In this document: in pieces, positions 55,943-63,972 of the stretch
How positions within the stretch are numbered: the stretch's first letter is position 1
How the letters are laid out: every line of letters starts with the position of its first letter
NCBI RefSeq assembly: GCF_000238315.3
Contig: NZ_CP011925.1
Location: forward strand, 186,001 to 250,000
Direction of reading: 5' to 3'
DNA: 64,000 nucleotides
Source of the DNA: Pseudoalteromonas piscicida
GTDB taxonomy: Bacteria > Pseudomonadota > Gammaproteobacteria > Enterobacterales > Alteromonadaceae
Position numbers and translations under genes: made by a program
Notes under the pieces: generated by a model
What the model was told of the DNA's origin: nothing
Database searches by the model: none
What the model saw: the letters and a program-made list of their open reading frames with translations, nothing else

Positions 55943-58615
55943 ATGTTATTCAAGCTATTAATCCCGCTGTTAGCGTGGTTAATATGGTTTGGTGGCGTTG
56001 CATTTGCTACCACGGATCATCAATTTAACTTGCCTAAAGCGACTTTGCAGCAGCGTTTACTCGATATTGCTGCGCAAAGTGGCTGGCAGTTAAGTGCAGC
56101 CGAAATCCAAGATGACATTAGCGTTGAGCAGATAACTGGCCGCTACACCCTCGAACAAGTCTTGCTCACCAGCTTTCATCAAGCTGACTACGACTTTTCC
56201 CTAGACCCAGAGCAGCAGCGTATTTTTGTGACTCCTAAAAAACTTGAGTCTGCACAACACTTTGAGCGCATTATCGTAACGGGTGTAAGCGGCAAAAACC
56301 GTAGCATTTTAAACTCGTCTATTTCAATCACTCAGCTTGCAAGCCTACAACTTGAAAAACAAACACCGTATTCCAGCGCAGAAGCGCTCAAAAATATCAC
56401 CGGCTTTTGGGTTGAAGACTCGGGTGGCGAAACTAACAATAATGTTGCGCCAAGGGGACTTAGAGGTGGCGAGGGGTTTAGATTTATCAGCCTCATGGAA
56501 GATGGTTTGCCCGTGACCTACGACGGTATTTGGGGGGACTTTTTTTTACGTCCAGACCTAACCCATCAAGCCATTGAAGCGGTGCGTGGCGGCAGTAGCG
56601 GTATTTTTACCGTGAACGGGCCTGCGGCAATGGTGAACTATATCGGCAGGCGAGGCTCAGAAAATCCTTTTAATTTAGTGAAAGTGAGTCAGGGGTTGAG
56701 CTATGACTACACTCGTTTTGATGGCGTGTTTAGCGGAGCGTTGAATGATGAATGGTTTTATACGGTAGGCGGGTTTTATCGTACTTCCGATGGTATTCGG
56801 GAGCCGGGCTATCAAAGTGACTTAGGCGGCCAAGTGAGTGCGCGCGTGAGCTGGTTAACCGACGCATTTGAGCTTGATTTTAGCTATAAACATTTAAACG
56901 ATAAAACCAGCTTTTACGCGCCCTTAGTGATGCAAAATAGCGGCGAAATTCGAGAGCTGGCGAGCCTGCCTTATGACGATGGAACACTACTGAGCGACGA
57001 CTTAAGATCGCTCACCTTCTTCACTCCAGAAGGACGCGTGCAGCGTGACTTAGAAGACGCCCAGCAAACACGCCTAAATAGCTACACTTTACTGTTTAAC
57101 ACGCCGCTTTTTGAACACGTTAACCTGAGCAATCGTGCGCGATTTTCAAGCCTAAACAATGACTTGTATACCTTAATGAATTTGGGTAACCAAACCATAG
57201 TCGACGCTACAAGCCGATTGCAACACGCTGATATCACAGAATTTAAACGCCATTTTGCAAATAGCGCATTGCGTCCTCGATACTTAAGGTATTCAGATAA
57301 CACCTTAGTTGCCAACCCCGCAACGCTTAGTGGTAATGGTCTTGTGACCGCTAGTTACCCTTTATATTCACGTTATAAGCAACAGCAGCTGGTAAATCAT
57401 TTTAGTGTGGATTATCTCCACGCGCAGTGGTCACTGACCCTCGGCCATATTTACGCACGAAGTGATTTCGATGAGTTACCACTAGATAAATGGCTTGGCG
57501 CGTTACTAACGGATGTAAAGCATCAACCAGAGCGACTGGACATCGTACTGGTTGATGGGCAAGAAAATGTGATTGCCAACTTTACCGAGCAAGGTTTTTT
57601 ATCTTACGCCGGTCCCGTTTATTTAAGCGGTAGCGGCTTGTCTCAATCACATTCGCTGTATGCCAATATAGACTGGCAGCTCACTGAAAACCTTAGGGTT
57701 GACTTGGCGCTGCGTAATGAACACCTTAATCTCACCAGCACGCTACTTGAAGGGGTAAAGTCGTACACCGATTCATCAAAAGCCGCTTATTCTCACTATC
57801 TCCCGGCTGCCACTTGGCGTGATTCCTTTACGCAAAATGCGCTCAGTATTGGCACAAATTACCAAATTGGCGACGCGATGGCGATATTTGCACGTTATTC
57901 CGACGCCTTTGAAATGCCACGGCTCATTAATTACGGCAATGGCCGCGGATGGGCTAAAAGTGAAAAAGAACGCGCACAACAAGACTTTGGTCAACCCATT
58001 CGTTTGGCGTTAGGTGAAGTTGGACTGCGTTATCAAACCGCTGATTGGCAGTTTAGTGGCGCGTTATTTGAAACCAAGTTTGATCCGCTCCCGCTTACGG
58101 TGTATCGCGGCGCGGCTACGACTCAACAAGCCGTTTCAATCAATACCCAAACACGAGGGCTGGAGTTCGAATTTGACTATCAATATAGTCCGGCTTTGCA
58201 ATTTAGAGCGATAGGTGTGTGGCAAGACGCTGGGTTTTACGGCATTCCTAAGCAATTGCCACAAAGCGAATTTAATGGCAATCAAATAACGCGAACGCCG
58301 GAGTTACAACTACGACTAACGCCGGAATACAAAGCAGGACCTATTACCGCGGCTATCACCTGGTCGTATGTTGGTAAACGCTATTCGGATATTGCCAATC
58401 GGTTTGCCTTACCAGCCTATCAAACATGGGATTTATTTACCGAGTTGGCAGTTAATGAACAGCTCAGCGCACAGCTTGAGGTTAAAAACCTCACCAATGC
58501 TATGGGGCTAACTGAGGGCAATCCTAGGGATGATTTAAGCCACCAAGAGGCTATCTTTTATGCTAGACCCATTTTTGGTCGCACCATCAAACTTTCGTTA
58601 AGTTATCAGTTTTAA
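55943..58615 (+). CDS. TonB-dependent transducer with STN domain (signalling receptor)
   Basis: 890 residues: signal peptide (LIPLLAWLIWFGGVAFA), an STN domain (about 25-95: FNLPKATLQQRLLDIAAQSGWQL...YTLEQVLLTSF), TonB box region FERIIVTG, plug with GFWVEDSGGETNNNVAPRG and VRGGSSGIFTVNGPAAMVNYI, and a barrel ending in GRTIKLSLSYQF. The STN domain contacts FecR in the periplasm, so ligand binding should switch on the sigma factor. It is a clear paralogue of the receptor at 46217-48739 with an added signalling domain. No strong ribosome site precedes the ATG, and no alternative start exists. Confidence 0.93.
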   Translation: MLFKLLIPLLAWLIWFGGVAFATTDHQFNLPKATLQQRLLDIAAQSGWQLSAAEIQDDISVEQITGRYTLEQVLLTSFHQADYDFSLDPEQQRIFVTPKKLESAQHFERIIVTGVSGKNRSILNSSISITQLASLQLEKQTPYSSAEALKNITGFWVEDSGGETNNNVAPRGLRGGEGFRFISLMEDGLPVTYDGIWGDFFLRPDLTHQAIEAVRGGSSGIFTVNGPAAMVNYIGRRGSENPFNLVKVSQGLSYDYTRFDGVFSGALNDEWFYTVGGFYRTSDGIREPGYQSDLGGQVSARVSWLTDAFELDFSYKHLNDKTSFYAPLVMQNSGEIRELASLPYDDGTLLSDDLRSLTFFTPEGRVQRDLEDAQQTRLNSYTLLFNTPLFEHVNLSNRARFSSLNNDLYTLMNLGNQTIVDATSRLQHADITEFKRHFANSALRPRYLRYSDNTLVANPATLSGNGLVTASYPLYSRYKQQQLVNHFSVDYLHAQWSLTLGHIYARSDFDELPLDKWLGALLTDVKHQPERLDIVLVDGQENVIANFTEQGFLSYAGPVYLSGSGLSQSHSLYANIDWQLTENLRVDLALRNEHLNLTSTLLEGVKSYTDSSKAAYSHYLPAATWRDSFTQNALSIGTNYQIGDAMAIFARYSDAFEMPRLINYGNGRGWAKSEKERAQQDFGQPIRLALGEVGLRYQTADWQFSGALFETKFDPLPLTVYRGAATTQQAVSINTQTRGLEFEFDYQYSPALQFRAIGVWQDAGFYGIPKQLPQSEFNGNQITRTPELQLRLTPEYKAGPITAAITWSYVGKRYSDIANRFALPAYQTWDLFTELAVNEQLSAQLEVKNLTNAMGLTEGNPRDDLSHQEAIFYARPIFGRTIKLSLSYQF

Positions 58616-58724
58616 GCGACACCGCTATTATTCGAGCAATTCTATTCCTTGACTTAAAGTGAACTTGAAGTTGTATGCTCCTCTTAACCGAATGACAGTG
58701 ACCAAACGATAAGAGGCAGAGGCA

Positions 58725-59240
58725 ATGCAAAATAGCTTAGATAAAATTGTCAATGACATAAAAGCCAACTGGAGCGCGCTAAATTCAAGCACCACAGTAA
58801 CAGTACGTGAATTGTTAAGCGAACTTACTCAGTCTCCACCGCACGAGCCTTGGCTTGCGAGCATTAAGCGTGAAAGACTAGCATCAAAAACACTCTACCA
58901 AGACCCTGACTATGGTTTTATGCTGCTAGTCCATGCCGAAGAAAAGGGCACGTACCGCCCGCCTCACGATCATGGCGCAGGTTGGGTATTTTATGCCGTG
59001 CAATCCGGCGAAATGGAAATGACAACTTACAAACCCATCACCACAGCAAGCGGCGAAACCCACCTTGTATCCCGAGGAACAGACACGCTCAAAGCCGGCG
59101 ATTGCCGAGTGTTTCTACCCGGCGATATCCACGACACCCGCTGCTTAACAGATAACTTCGTTCAATATCGTTTAACCAGTTGTGACTTCAAAGAAGAGAA
59201 ACGCTCAGGACGGATGATCCAGTATTTGAGTGAGGTGTAG
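58725..59240 (+). CDS. Cupin-fold protein, cysteine-dioxygenase-like
   Basis: 171 residues. The core GTYRPPHDHGAGWVFYAVQSGEMEMTTY contains the cupin motif 1 His-x-His and acidic residues; GDCRVFLPGDIHDTRC supplies the motif 2 His. The pattern matches small thiol-dioxygenase or CDO-like cupins, but substrate is not determined. AAGAGGCAGAGG lies upstream. Its last 77 bases are repeated at 62882-62958 with only synonymous changes, marking the edge of an inserted segment. Confidence 0.8.
   Translation: MQNSLDKIVNDIKANWSALNSSTTVTVRELLSELTQSPPHEPWLASIKRERLASKTLYQDPDYGFMLLVHAEEKGTYRPPHDHGAGWVFYAVQSGEMEMTTYKPITTASGETHLVSRGTDTLKAGDCRVFLPGDIHDTRCLTDNFVQYRLTSCDFKEEKRSGRMIQYLSEV
59164..59240 (+). repeat. 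Direct repeat, left copy (3' end of the cupin gene)
   Basis: 77 bases matching 62882-62958 with four internal differences plus the last base. The pair flanks a 3.64-kb segment carrying integron cassettes and structured repeats. Confidence 0.88.
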
Positions 59241-59338
59241 TGGTTTGCAAAACTCGAGGCGATAGTGGGTTTAAGTGTCTTCGCTGACATTTAATCATGC
59301 CGTTTTGAAGGGGGTTCTGTGCAAATCTCGGCGTTCAA

Positions 59339-59372
59339 CAGCTACCATGATAGTTTGCAGTCATGGTAGCTG
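59339..59372. other. Perfect 12-bp hairpin between cupin gene and cassette array
   Basis: CAGCTACCATGA (59339-59350) and TCATGGTAGCTG (59361-59372) flank a 10-base loop. It may terminate the cupin transcript, though no T run follows. The stretch 59241-59458 otherwise holds nothing I can identify. Confidence 0.55.
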
Positions 59373-59458
59373 ACGTTCAGATAGCTCGTTTTTTGGACAA
59401 AAACGTTTTAGGTCGTCGGCTGTATTAGACGAATTTCGCTTAAAAATTCCTATGGGCC

Positions 59459-59581
59459 AACGCCCGCTTAAGTGGTGAGCTACACCCCACAACACCCAAC
59501 CATTACACCGTAAACACTAAAGCCCGTTAAAACCAAAACCGCAGAGCGTTGCGAGTCCGTATTAAAGCGTATGTTATACCC
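59459..59581 (-). other. Integron attC site 2 (long, VCR-like) ending the HEPN cassette
   Basis: Read on the minus strand, GGGTATAAC at 59581-59573 is the first R box and GCG|TTGG near 59461 the crossover end. The outer arms are imperfect inverted repeats (AAC-ATA-CGCTTTAA versus AAC-GCC-CGCTTAAG) with the usual 3-base spacers. The length of about 123 bases and sequence style (GCGGGCGTTG end) resemble the Vibrio VCR class. The 9-base R box is the exact complement of the 5' border of the same cassette (GTTATACCC at 60519-60511). Confidence 0.78.
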
Positions 59582-60470
59582 AACTCAAATTATCAAGTTT
59601 TTTATTGTTCCCTAATAGTTTTTGAAGTCGACTATGTATTTTTTTATCTAACTCCAACCCGCGAGCATCAACTTGGTCTTTAAGGTAGTCTGCTGTTTTA
59701 TCTAATAACCATGATGTAAAGTCCTTAGACTCTTGCTCTAAAAGTCTCGTAATAGATAACCCTAATGTATCTTTACTCGGGTCAATTACCTCTTTCGTCG
59801 TTGCATCATAGCCCAAAATTTTTAATTTAGATTTATCACTTATAGTAATGACACCATGGTTATGAGAAAGAGTATGCCTAACCTGAAATATTGCCTGTAA
59901 AGCTAAGTTTAATTATCGAAGATTAGATTTTGGACTGTTCTTATTGTACCTTTTTGAGCCTATAAGTGCGAAGCAGGCCTTATCAACATTATCAAGGTCA
60001 TGATAAAGTTGATGTTCAAATACCAATTCGGGAACTGAAGCTTTGGTGATACCCCACAAGACTTTCACGTCTACCGCTCCACTGAGTTTTTCTGCAGGAA
60101 CATAATGCCTAATAATCTTTGCCAAATTGATAAGGCTGGTTTTATAAAATACCTCAAAGCCATTTATAGCTTCGAGTAAAGCATTGTGCTCGGCGTACCA
60201 CTTGTACTTTCTATATGTATCATCTTTTGGTCCGCGATAATTCAGTGATTTAAATTCAGCAAGTTCTTTTCTTGCTTCGTTGAGAGCCGTATGCCTACTT
60301 TCCAACCAATTTAGATAATTTTTCTGATGCTTTAGCAAAGCCTTAAACTGATCTAAAGCACTCGATTTACTAGATTGAGCTAAGTGCTTAATCTCCTTAC
60401 TACTTGTTGAACTAACCTCTGTTCTATCTTCAAATTTTTGTATGTTTTTTGCGCCTGACGTCCGAGCCAT
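59574..60470 (-). pseudogene. HEPN-like (Rx4H) protein in an integron cassette, interrupted by an in-frame stop
   Basis: A single frame runs from the ATG at 60470 to the stop at 59574 (298 codons) and is broken only by TAA at 59913-59915. Upstream of it lie 185 residues (MARTSGAKNIQKFED..., helical, with YKTSLINLAKIIRHYVP). Downstream, the frame continues LALQAIFQVRHTLSHNHGVI, where RHTLSH fits the Rx4-6H motif of HEPN ribonuclease or RNA-binding domains, then LGYDATTKEV and a helical tail. No start codon lies between the stop and the motif, so the C-terminal part cannot be made separately. HEPN proteins commonly serve as toxins or in phage defence. One base change would restore it. Confidence 0.7.
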
Positions 60471-60510
60471 TATTGTTTTCGCCTTAAGATTATTATGCTG
60501 AACTCAAATA

Positions 60511-60573
60511 GGGTATAACTCCTCAAGTACCGGTGCAGCTTGCTGCATTCGTGTTACTTGACTTGTTAGCTGC
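60511..60573 (-). other. Integron attC site 1 (short) ending the first cassette
   Basis: On the plus strand: GTATAAC-TCC-TCAAGTA-CCGG-TGCAGC-TT-GCTGCA-TTCGTG-TTACTTGA-CTT-GTTAGCTGC. This gives paired L boxes (TCAAGTA/TTACTTGA), an inner stem (TGCAGC/GCTGCA), 3-base spacers and AAC/GTT ends, all textbook attC features. The R box GCAGCTAAC (minus strand, 60573-60565) exactly matches the complement of the 5' border of its own cassette (GTTAGCTGC at 61189-61181). Confidence 0.82.
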
Positions 60574-61167
60574 GGTTTCAAAGTTTGCTAGACGATAGAA
60601 AAGTGCAACGTATAACAAACTTAATTCGCGTAGAGCTTTGTATATAGGCTCAACGTGTTCTTTACCTGAACAAGTACCAGAAGTGTCAACTAGTGCTAGT
60701 GCTTCTGTAATCTTGTTATCCAGTTTAACTGCAAGCTCGTAGCAGTTATGATCTTTTAAGGATTGACAAATCGCAATTGCCTCTGCCAAAACTACTTTTC
60801 TACTCTCAAATGTTAATGAGTTATAGTGATCCGCGAAGCATTTAGCCAAGTCAGCTTTAATTTCTTCACTTCTTTTTTTGCTAGAAACTATTCCACAATA
60901 AAAATTTAAGGTTGCTGTTACTTTTGCAAATAAGGGACTATAAATTTCCTGCAACTTTAATATTGCGGCACTCTTCGATTTTAAATTTTCCATCGAAATA
61001 ATAGATTGCTGTTGAAGTTTGGCAATTTCTAGATCTTTTTCTTTAGTAATCTCAGCGAGCCGCTTTGATTGAATAAAAGCAAATAACATGCCAGCCACTG
61101 AAACAAAATATGGACCAATAGCCTTTACTAGCTCGATAAGATTTATGGATTGCTCTGTATTAGACAT
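60523..61167 (-). CDS. Cassette-encoded membrane/coiled-coil protein, unknown function
   Basis: 214 residues from the ATG at 61167 (GGAG 6 bases upstream; ATG 61191 lies across the cassette border). One N-terminal membrane helix (LVKAIGPYFVSVAGMLFAFI), a coiled coil (LAEITKEKDLEIAKLQQQSI), then an all-helical domain. The stop codon lies within attC site 1, as is common for cassette genes. It is the first of two tandem integron cassettes (60519-61188). I do not recognise the family; a role as partner or membrane effector of the neighbouring HEPN protein is speculation. Confidence 0.75.
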   Translation of the reverse strand: MSNTEQSINLIELVKAIGPYFVSVAGMLFAFIQSKRLAEITKEKDLEIAKLQQQSIISMENLKSKSAAILKLQEIYSPLFAKVTATLNFYCGIVSSKKRSEEIKADLAKCFADHYNSLTFESRKVVLAEAIAICQSLKDHNCYELAVKLDNKITEALALVDTSGTCSGKEHVEPIYKALRELSLLYVALFYRLANFETAANKSSNTNAASCTGT

Positions 61168-61188
61168 GAAAACTCCATGAGCAGCTAA

Positions 61189-61522
61189 CATTTGAGTATT
61201 TATGCGACAGGCAGTTTGTGTTGCATAATCGCTTATTGGACTGAGCCGCTACCTGCTCGGTGTGACAGAGTTGGTGTTGTTTATGCTATGGCTTACTTAG
61301 AAAAAATAGGCTTTTTGGAGGCTCTCACTTTTCTAGCTAGTGTAATCAGTTTAGCTAGTGTTATGTAAGCTTGCCCTGCATTGCTCAGCGCTTATTATGT
61401 ATTCATTACACCTAAATTTGGCTTGATAAGCAATTATATTTTTTACACATACAGAGGCCGCTAGCCTGAGCAATTAAGCAGGTTAACTACTTGATTTTAA
61501 GAAGCAGCCCCTCCTTGGCTGA
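61189..61522. other. Non-coding stretch upstream of the cassettes
   Basis: 334 bases without a credible gene and without an integrase. A hairpin TTATGCGACA/TGTTGCATAA (61200-61209 and 61219-61228) lies 11 bases from the cassette border and could be the remnant of an attachment site; this is weak. Confidence 0.4.
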
Positions 61523-62074
61523 TATCAAAGCGCATCCATGCGCTCCTCGTTCATTCTTTTGAAACGACGCAAAAGAACGAACCAAGAAAACGTCGCCCCA
61601 GCATCACACTCAATCCTCAAACCCTAAGCCGATATAGTGCAACCGTCTTGTAAGGCACGTCCTTGTGCCTGACAAGACTTGGCCGACATCCTGTCGGCAC
61701 ATTGCATATCAGCTTATGCTTTTCGGGTGTGATAGAGGGGAAATCGCGCTGTCTGTTAGTTCTGGTTTTATCTCCTGAAGCAGCTAAGTCGCTTACAAGC
61801 ACCACAAGAATTTATCAGCGCCTTGTGTCTCCCTCATCACACCCGAAAGTAAAGTGCCAATGAGTCATTTCAACGCATGGATGCGTGAAAAGCGGTGACA
61901 GGGCCAAGGATGGCCCTTACACCGCGGTGACGTTCATATTGGCGATTTGCTTGAGGAGTCAGTGTGATGTCGGGAGTGCCCTTTCTTTTGCATACTTGTT
62001 CTTTGGGCATCAAAGAAAAGTATGTCGTAGCCCATGGATGGGCGTCGAAACCAGTCAGGAGGACGGGCTGACTT
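61523..62074. repeat. Hairpin-rich repeat unit 1
   Basis: 552 bases, homologous to 62121-62832 at both ends with a variable middle. It contains the hairpins GTTCATTCTTTT/AAAAGAACGAAC, GTCTTGTAAGGCAC/GTGCCTGACAAGAC and GCCGACA/TGTCGGC nested inside TAAGCCGATAT/ATATCAGCTTA, GCGGTG...CACCGC around GGGCC/GGCCC, and a CATACTT/AGTATG stem. TTTTCGGGTGTGAT and ATCACACCCGAAA bracket the variable part. No frame codes for a recognisable protein. Confidence 0.82.
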
Positions 62075-62120
62075 AACTCATCGTCTCGAGTCTTTTGGAA
62101 AAATCACCTTCCATGGTACG

Positions 62121-62832
62121 TATCAAAGCGCATCCATACGCTCCTCGTTCATTCTTTTTAAACGACGAAAAAGAACGAACCAAGAAAACGTCGCCCCAGC
62201 ATCACACTTAATCCTCAAATCCTAAGCCGATATAGTGCAACCGTCTTGTATGGCACGTCCATGATGCCAGGCAAGACTTGGCCGACATCCTGTCGGCACA
62301 TTGCATATCGGCTTATGCTTTTCGGGTGTGATGGAGGGGGGAATAAGTTGCTTGTGAGATTTTCTACGCTTTTTACGATGAAGCTGTTTGCAAAGGTTAC
62401 AAAAACTATCAGCGTAGCCTCCTAACTCACAGTCTAAATAGTTTTGTGGGAGACGGTTCACCCGCCGAGTAGTTATGTTTTTCGGGTGTGGTAAAGGGGA
62501 TTAGTATTGACTGCGAGTTCTAGTTTTTCTCTTAAAAGTAGCAAATTTGCCTGCAAGCACCAAACAAAACTATCAGCACCTTGTGTCTCCCTCATCACAC
62601 CCGAAAGTAAGTTGCCAATGAGTCATTTCAACGCATGGATGCGTGAAAAGCTGTGTAAGGGCCAAGGATGGCCCTTACACAGCGGTGACGTTCATATTGG
62701 CGATTTACTTGAGGAGTCAGCGTGATGCTGGGAGTGCCCTTTCTTTTGCTAACTTTTCTTTGGGGATCAAAGAAAAGTAAGTCGTAACCCATGGAGGGGC
62801 GTCGAAACCTGTCAGGAGGACGGACTGACTTT
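62121..62832. repeat. Hairpin-rich repeat unit 2
   Basis: 712 bases, a second copy of unit 1 with a longer middle (about 62338-62572). Several stems differ from unit 1 by paired changes, for example GCTGTG...CACAGC instead of GCGGTG...CACCGC. No coding frame is credible. Confidence 0.82.
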
Positions 62833-62881
62833 ACGATAAATTTCGAGCTATCAGCCGTTATCAAAATAAACCTCCGTGTTT

Positions 62882-62958
62882 AATATCGTCTAACCAGCTG
62901 TGACTTTAAAGAAGAGAAACGCTCAGGGCGGATGATCCAGTATTTGAGTGAGGTGTAA
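62882..62958 (+). repeat. Direct repeat, right copy (displaced 3' end of a cupin gene)
   Basis: 77 bases encoding the last 25 residues of the cupin protein and a stop (TAA instead of TAG). Homology to the left copy ends abruptly at 62882. All four internal differences are synonymous. Confidence 0.88.
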
Positions 62959-63057
62959 GCACCTATAGCCGAGGGTGTAATGCTAAAGGTTTTGCTGTTG
63001 ATTTTGTTGAATAAATAAAATAAAAAAGAAACTTATATCTATTAGTTATATTTCGTG

Positions 63058-63212
63058 TATAGTGGGCGACTCAATAAGTTACCTATTAATGTAACATTTA
63101 GTTCAAGTTCTTCTCAGTTTCCTTTCGAACCAGTTCGTCATATATGCTCTGCGATATCTTTTCCTTTATTACATACTTAGTAACTAATATTTTTTAATAT
63201 ATCGAGGTATAT
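63058..63212 (+). promoter_or_regulatory. Probable promoter and long leader of the cold-shock gene
   Basis: TGTATAGT (-10-like) at about 63056-63063 is followed by about 145 bases of AT-rich untranslated leader before the ATG. Long structured leaders that respond to temperature are typical of cspA-type genes. GAGGTATAT is the ribosome site. Confidence 0.4.
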
Positions 63213-63425
63213 ATGTCTAATAAGATTTTAGGTTCAGTAAAATGGTTTAATGAGTTAAAAGGTTTTGGCTTTATTACACCTGAAAATGGTAGTCCAGATG
63301 TTTTTGTTCACTTTAAATCAATTGTAAGCGAAGGCTTTAAGACACTGAATGAAGGTCAAAAAGTGGCTTTTGATGTTGAGCAAGGGGCTAAAGGTCCAAA
63401 TGCTGCTAACGTTACTTTGGTATAA
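63213..63425 (+). CDS. Cold-shock protein (CspA family)
   Basis: A 70-residue OB-fold RNA chaperone that melts RNA secondary structure in the cytoplasm. The RNP1 motif KGFGFI and RNP2 VFVHF are intact, in the usual frame [20 protein letters not shown]...DVFVHFKSI, with [18 protein letters not shown] at the end. GAGG lies upstream of the ATG. It has its own AT-rich leader, and hairpins (GACTGGA/TCCAGTC near 63437-63457 and the AAAACTCC/GGAGTTTT pair around 63511-63564) follow the stop. Confidence 0.94.
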   Translation: MSNKILGSVKWFNELKGFGFITPENGSPDVFVHFKSIVSEGFKTLNEGQKVAFDVEQGAKGPNAANVTLV

Positions 63426-63612
63426 GTAGCGAATAGACTGGAGAGGACTTCCAGTCAATATCCATCTCTCAAAGTAAAAGTCCATTTCAATATTAACACC
63501 ATAATTTCATAAAACTCCATTTAATTGATGTGCGTTTTTTTAACTCACATTGATAGGGAGTTTTATGCGTTTTTCGTTCATATTATTTTGTTTTGAGAGG
63601 TAGGATTTTAAA

Positions 63613-63750
63613 TTGAAAAAACAGTCGAAAAAAAAGAGTGGCGAAGATGCGGCTCTTGATAAAAGTAAGTCAAATAATATTCACGTTGTAAGAAGAAAAA
63701 TCGAAGATATTCTGTCTGAACGAGAGCGAAAGAAATTATTGGGACTTTGA
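63613..63750 (+). CDS. Small conserved protein, PA3496-like
   Basis: 45 residues starting with TTG at 63613 (AGGTAGGA upstream). The Lys/Ser-rich N-terminus precedes IHVVRRKIEDILSERERKKLLGL, which resembles the RRxIEDxLExRxL core of PA3496-type small proteins, reported as envelope-integrity related. No signal or membrane segment. It is followed after 18 bases by another small basic protein, probably in the same transcript. Confidence 0.6.
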   Translation: MKKQSKKKSGEDAALDKSKSNNIHVVRRKIEDILSERERKKLLGL

Positions 63751-63768
63751 TTTAAAGAGAAGTGAGTT

Positions 63769-63972
63769 ATGGCTAGACCAAGAAGACAAAGTAGTAAAAA
63801 AACACGGAAAGAGGATTTTGAAGGTAAACTTGAACAAGTGGTAGGTGAATATCGTCAAGCAAAAGAAGTGCTTGATGCTCTTACGGAAGATTCGGTCGAA
63901 TATAGCGAGCAAAAAGATAAGTGTGACAAGCTCTTTGCGCGTGCTGAACGTTTCATCAATAGACAGTCTTAA
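63769..63972 (+). CDS. Small basic/helical protein, unknown function
   Basis: 67 residues: a basic N-terminus (MARPRRQSSKKTRKEDFEG) and a helical remainder with coiled-coil character (EGKLEQVVGEYRQAKEVLDAL, YSEQKDKCDKLFARAERFI). GAAGTGAG precedes the ATG. It is likely cytosolic and might bind nucleic acid through the basic N-terminus. I do not recognise the family. Confidence 0.6.
   Translation: MARPRRQSSKKTRKEDFEGKLEQVVGEYRQAKEVLDALTEDSVEYSEQKDKCDKLFARAERFINRQS

Noticed and set aside
59339..59372. Perfect hairpin considered as a third attC site
   Set aside because: The stem is too perfect and short, lacks the spacer asymmetry of attC sites, and no matching cassette border (GGGCCAAC) was found.
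59574..59816. 80-codon frame as an independent small gene
   Set aside because: It is in the same frame as 59913-60470 and its similarity-bearing part begins upstream of any start codon; better read as the tail of one interrupted gene.
61288..61368. 26-residue hydrophobic open frame
   Set aside because: No ribosome site and no supporting context; too short to call.
61617..62864. Several 62-79 codon frames in the repeat units
   Set aside because: All fall on hairpin-rich repeats, occur on both strands, and change with repeat indels.
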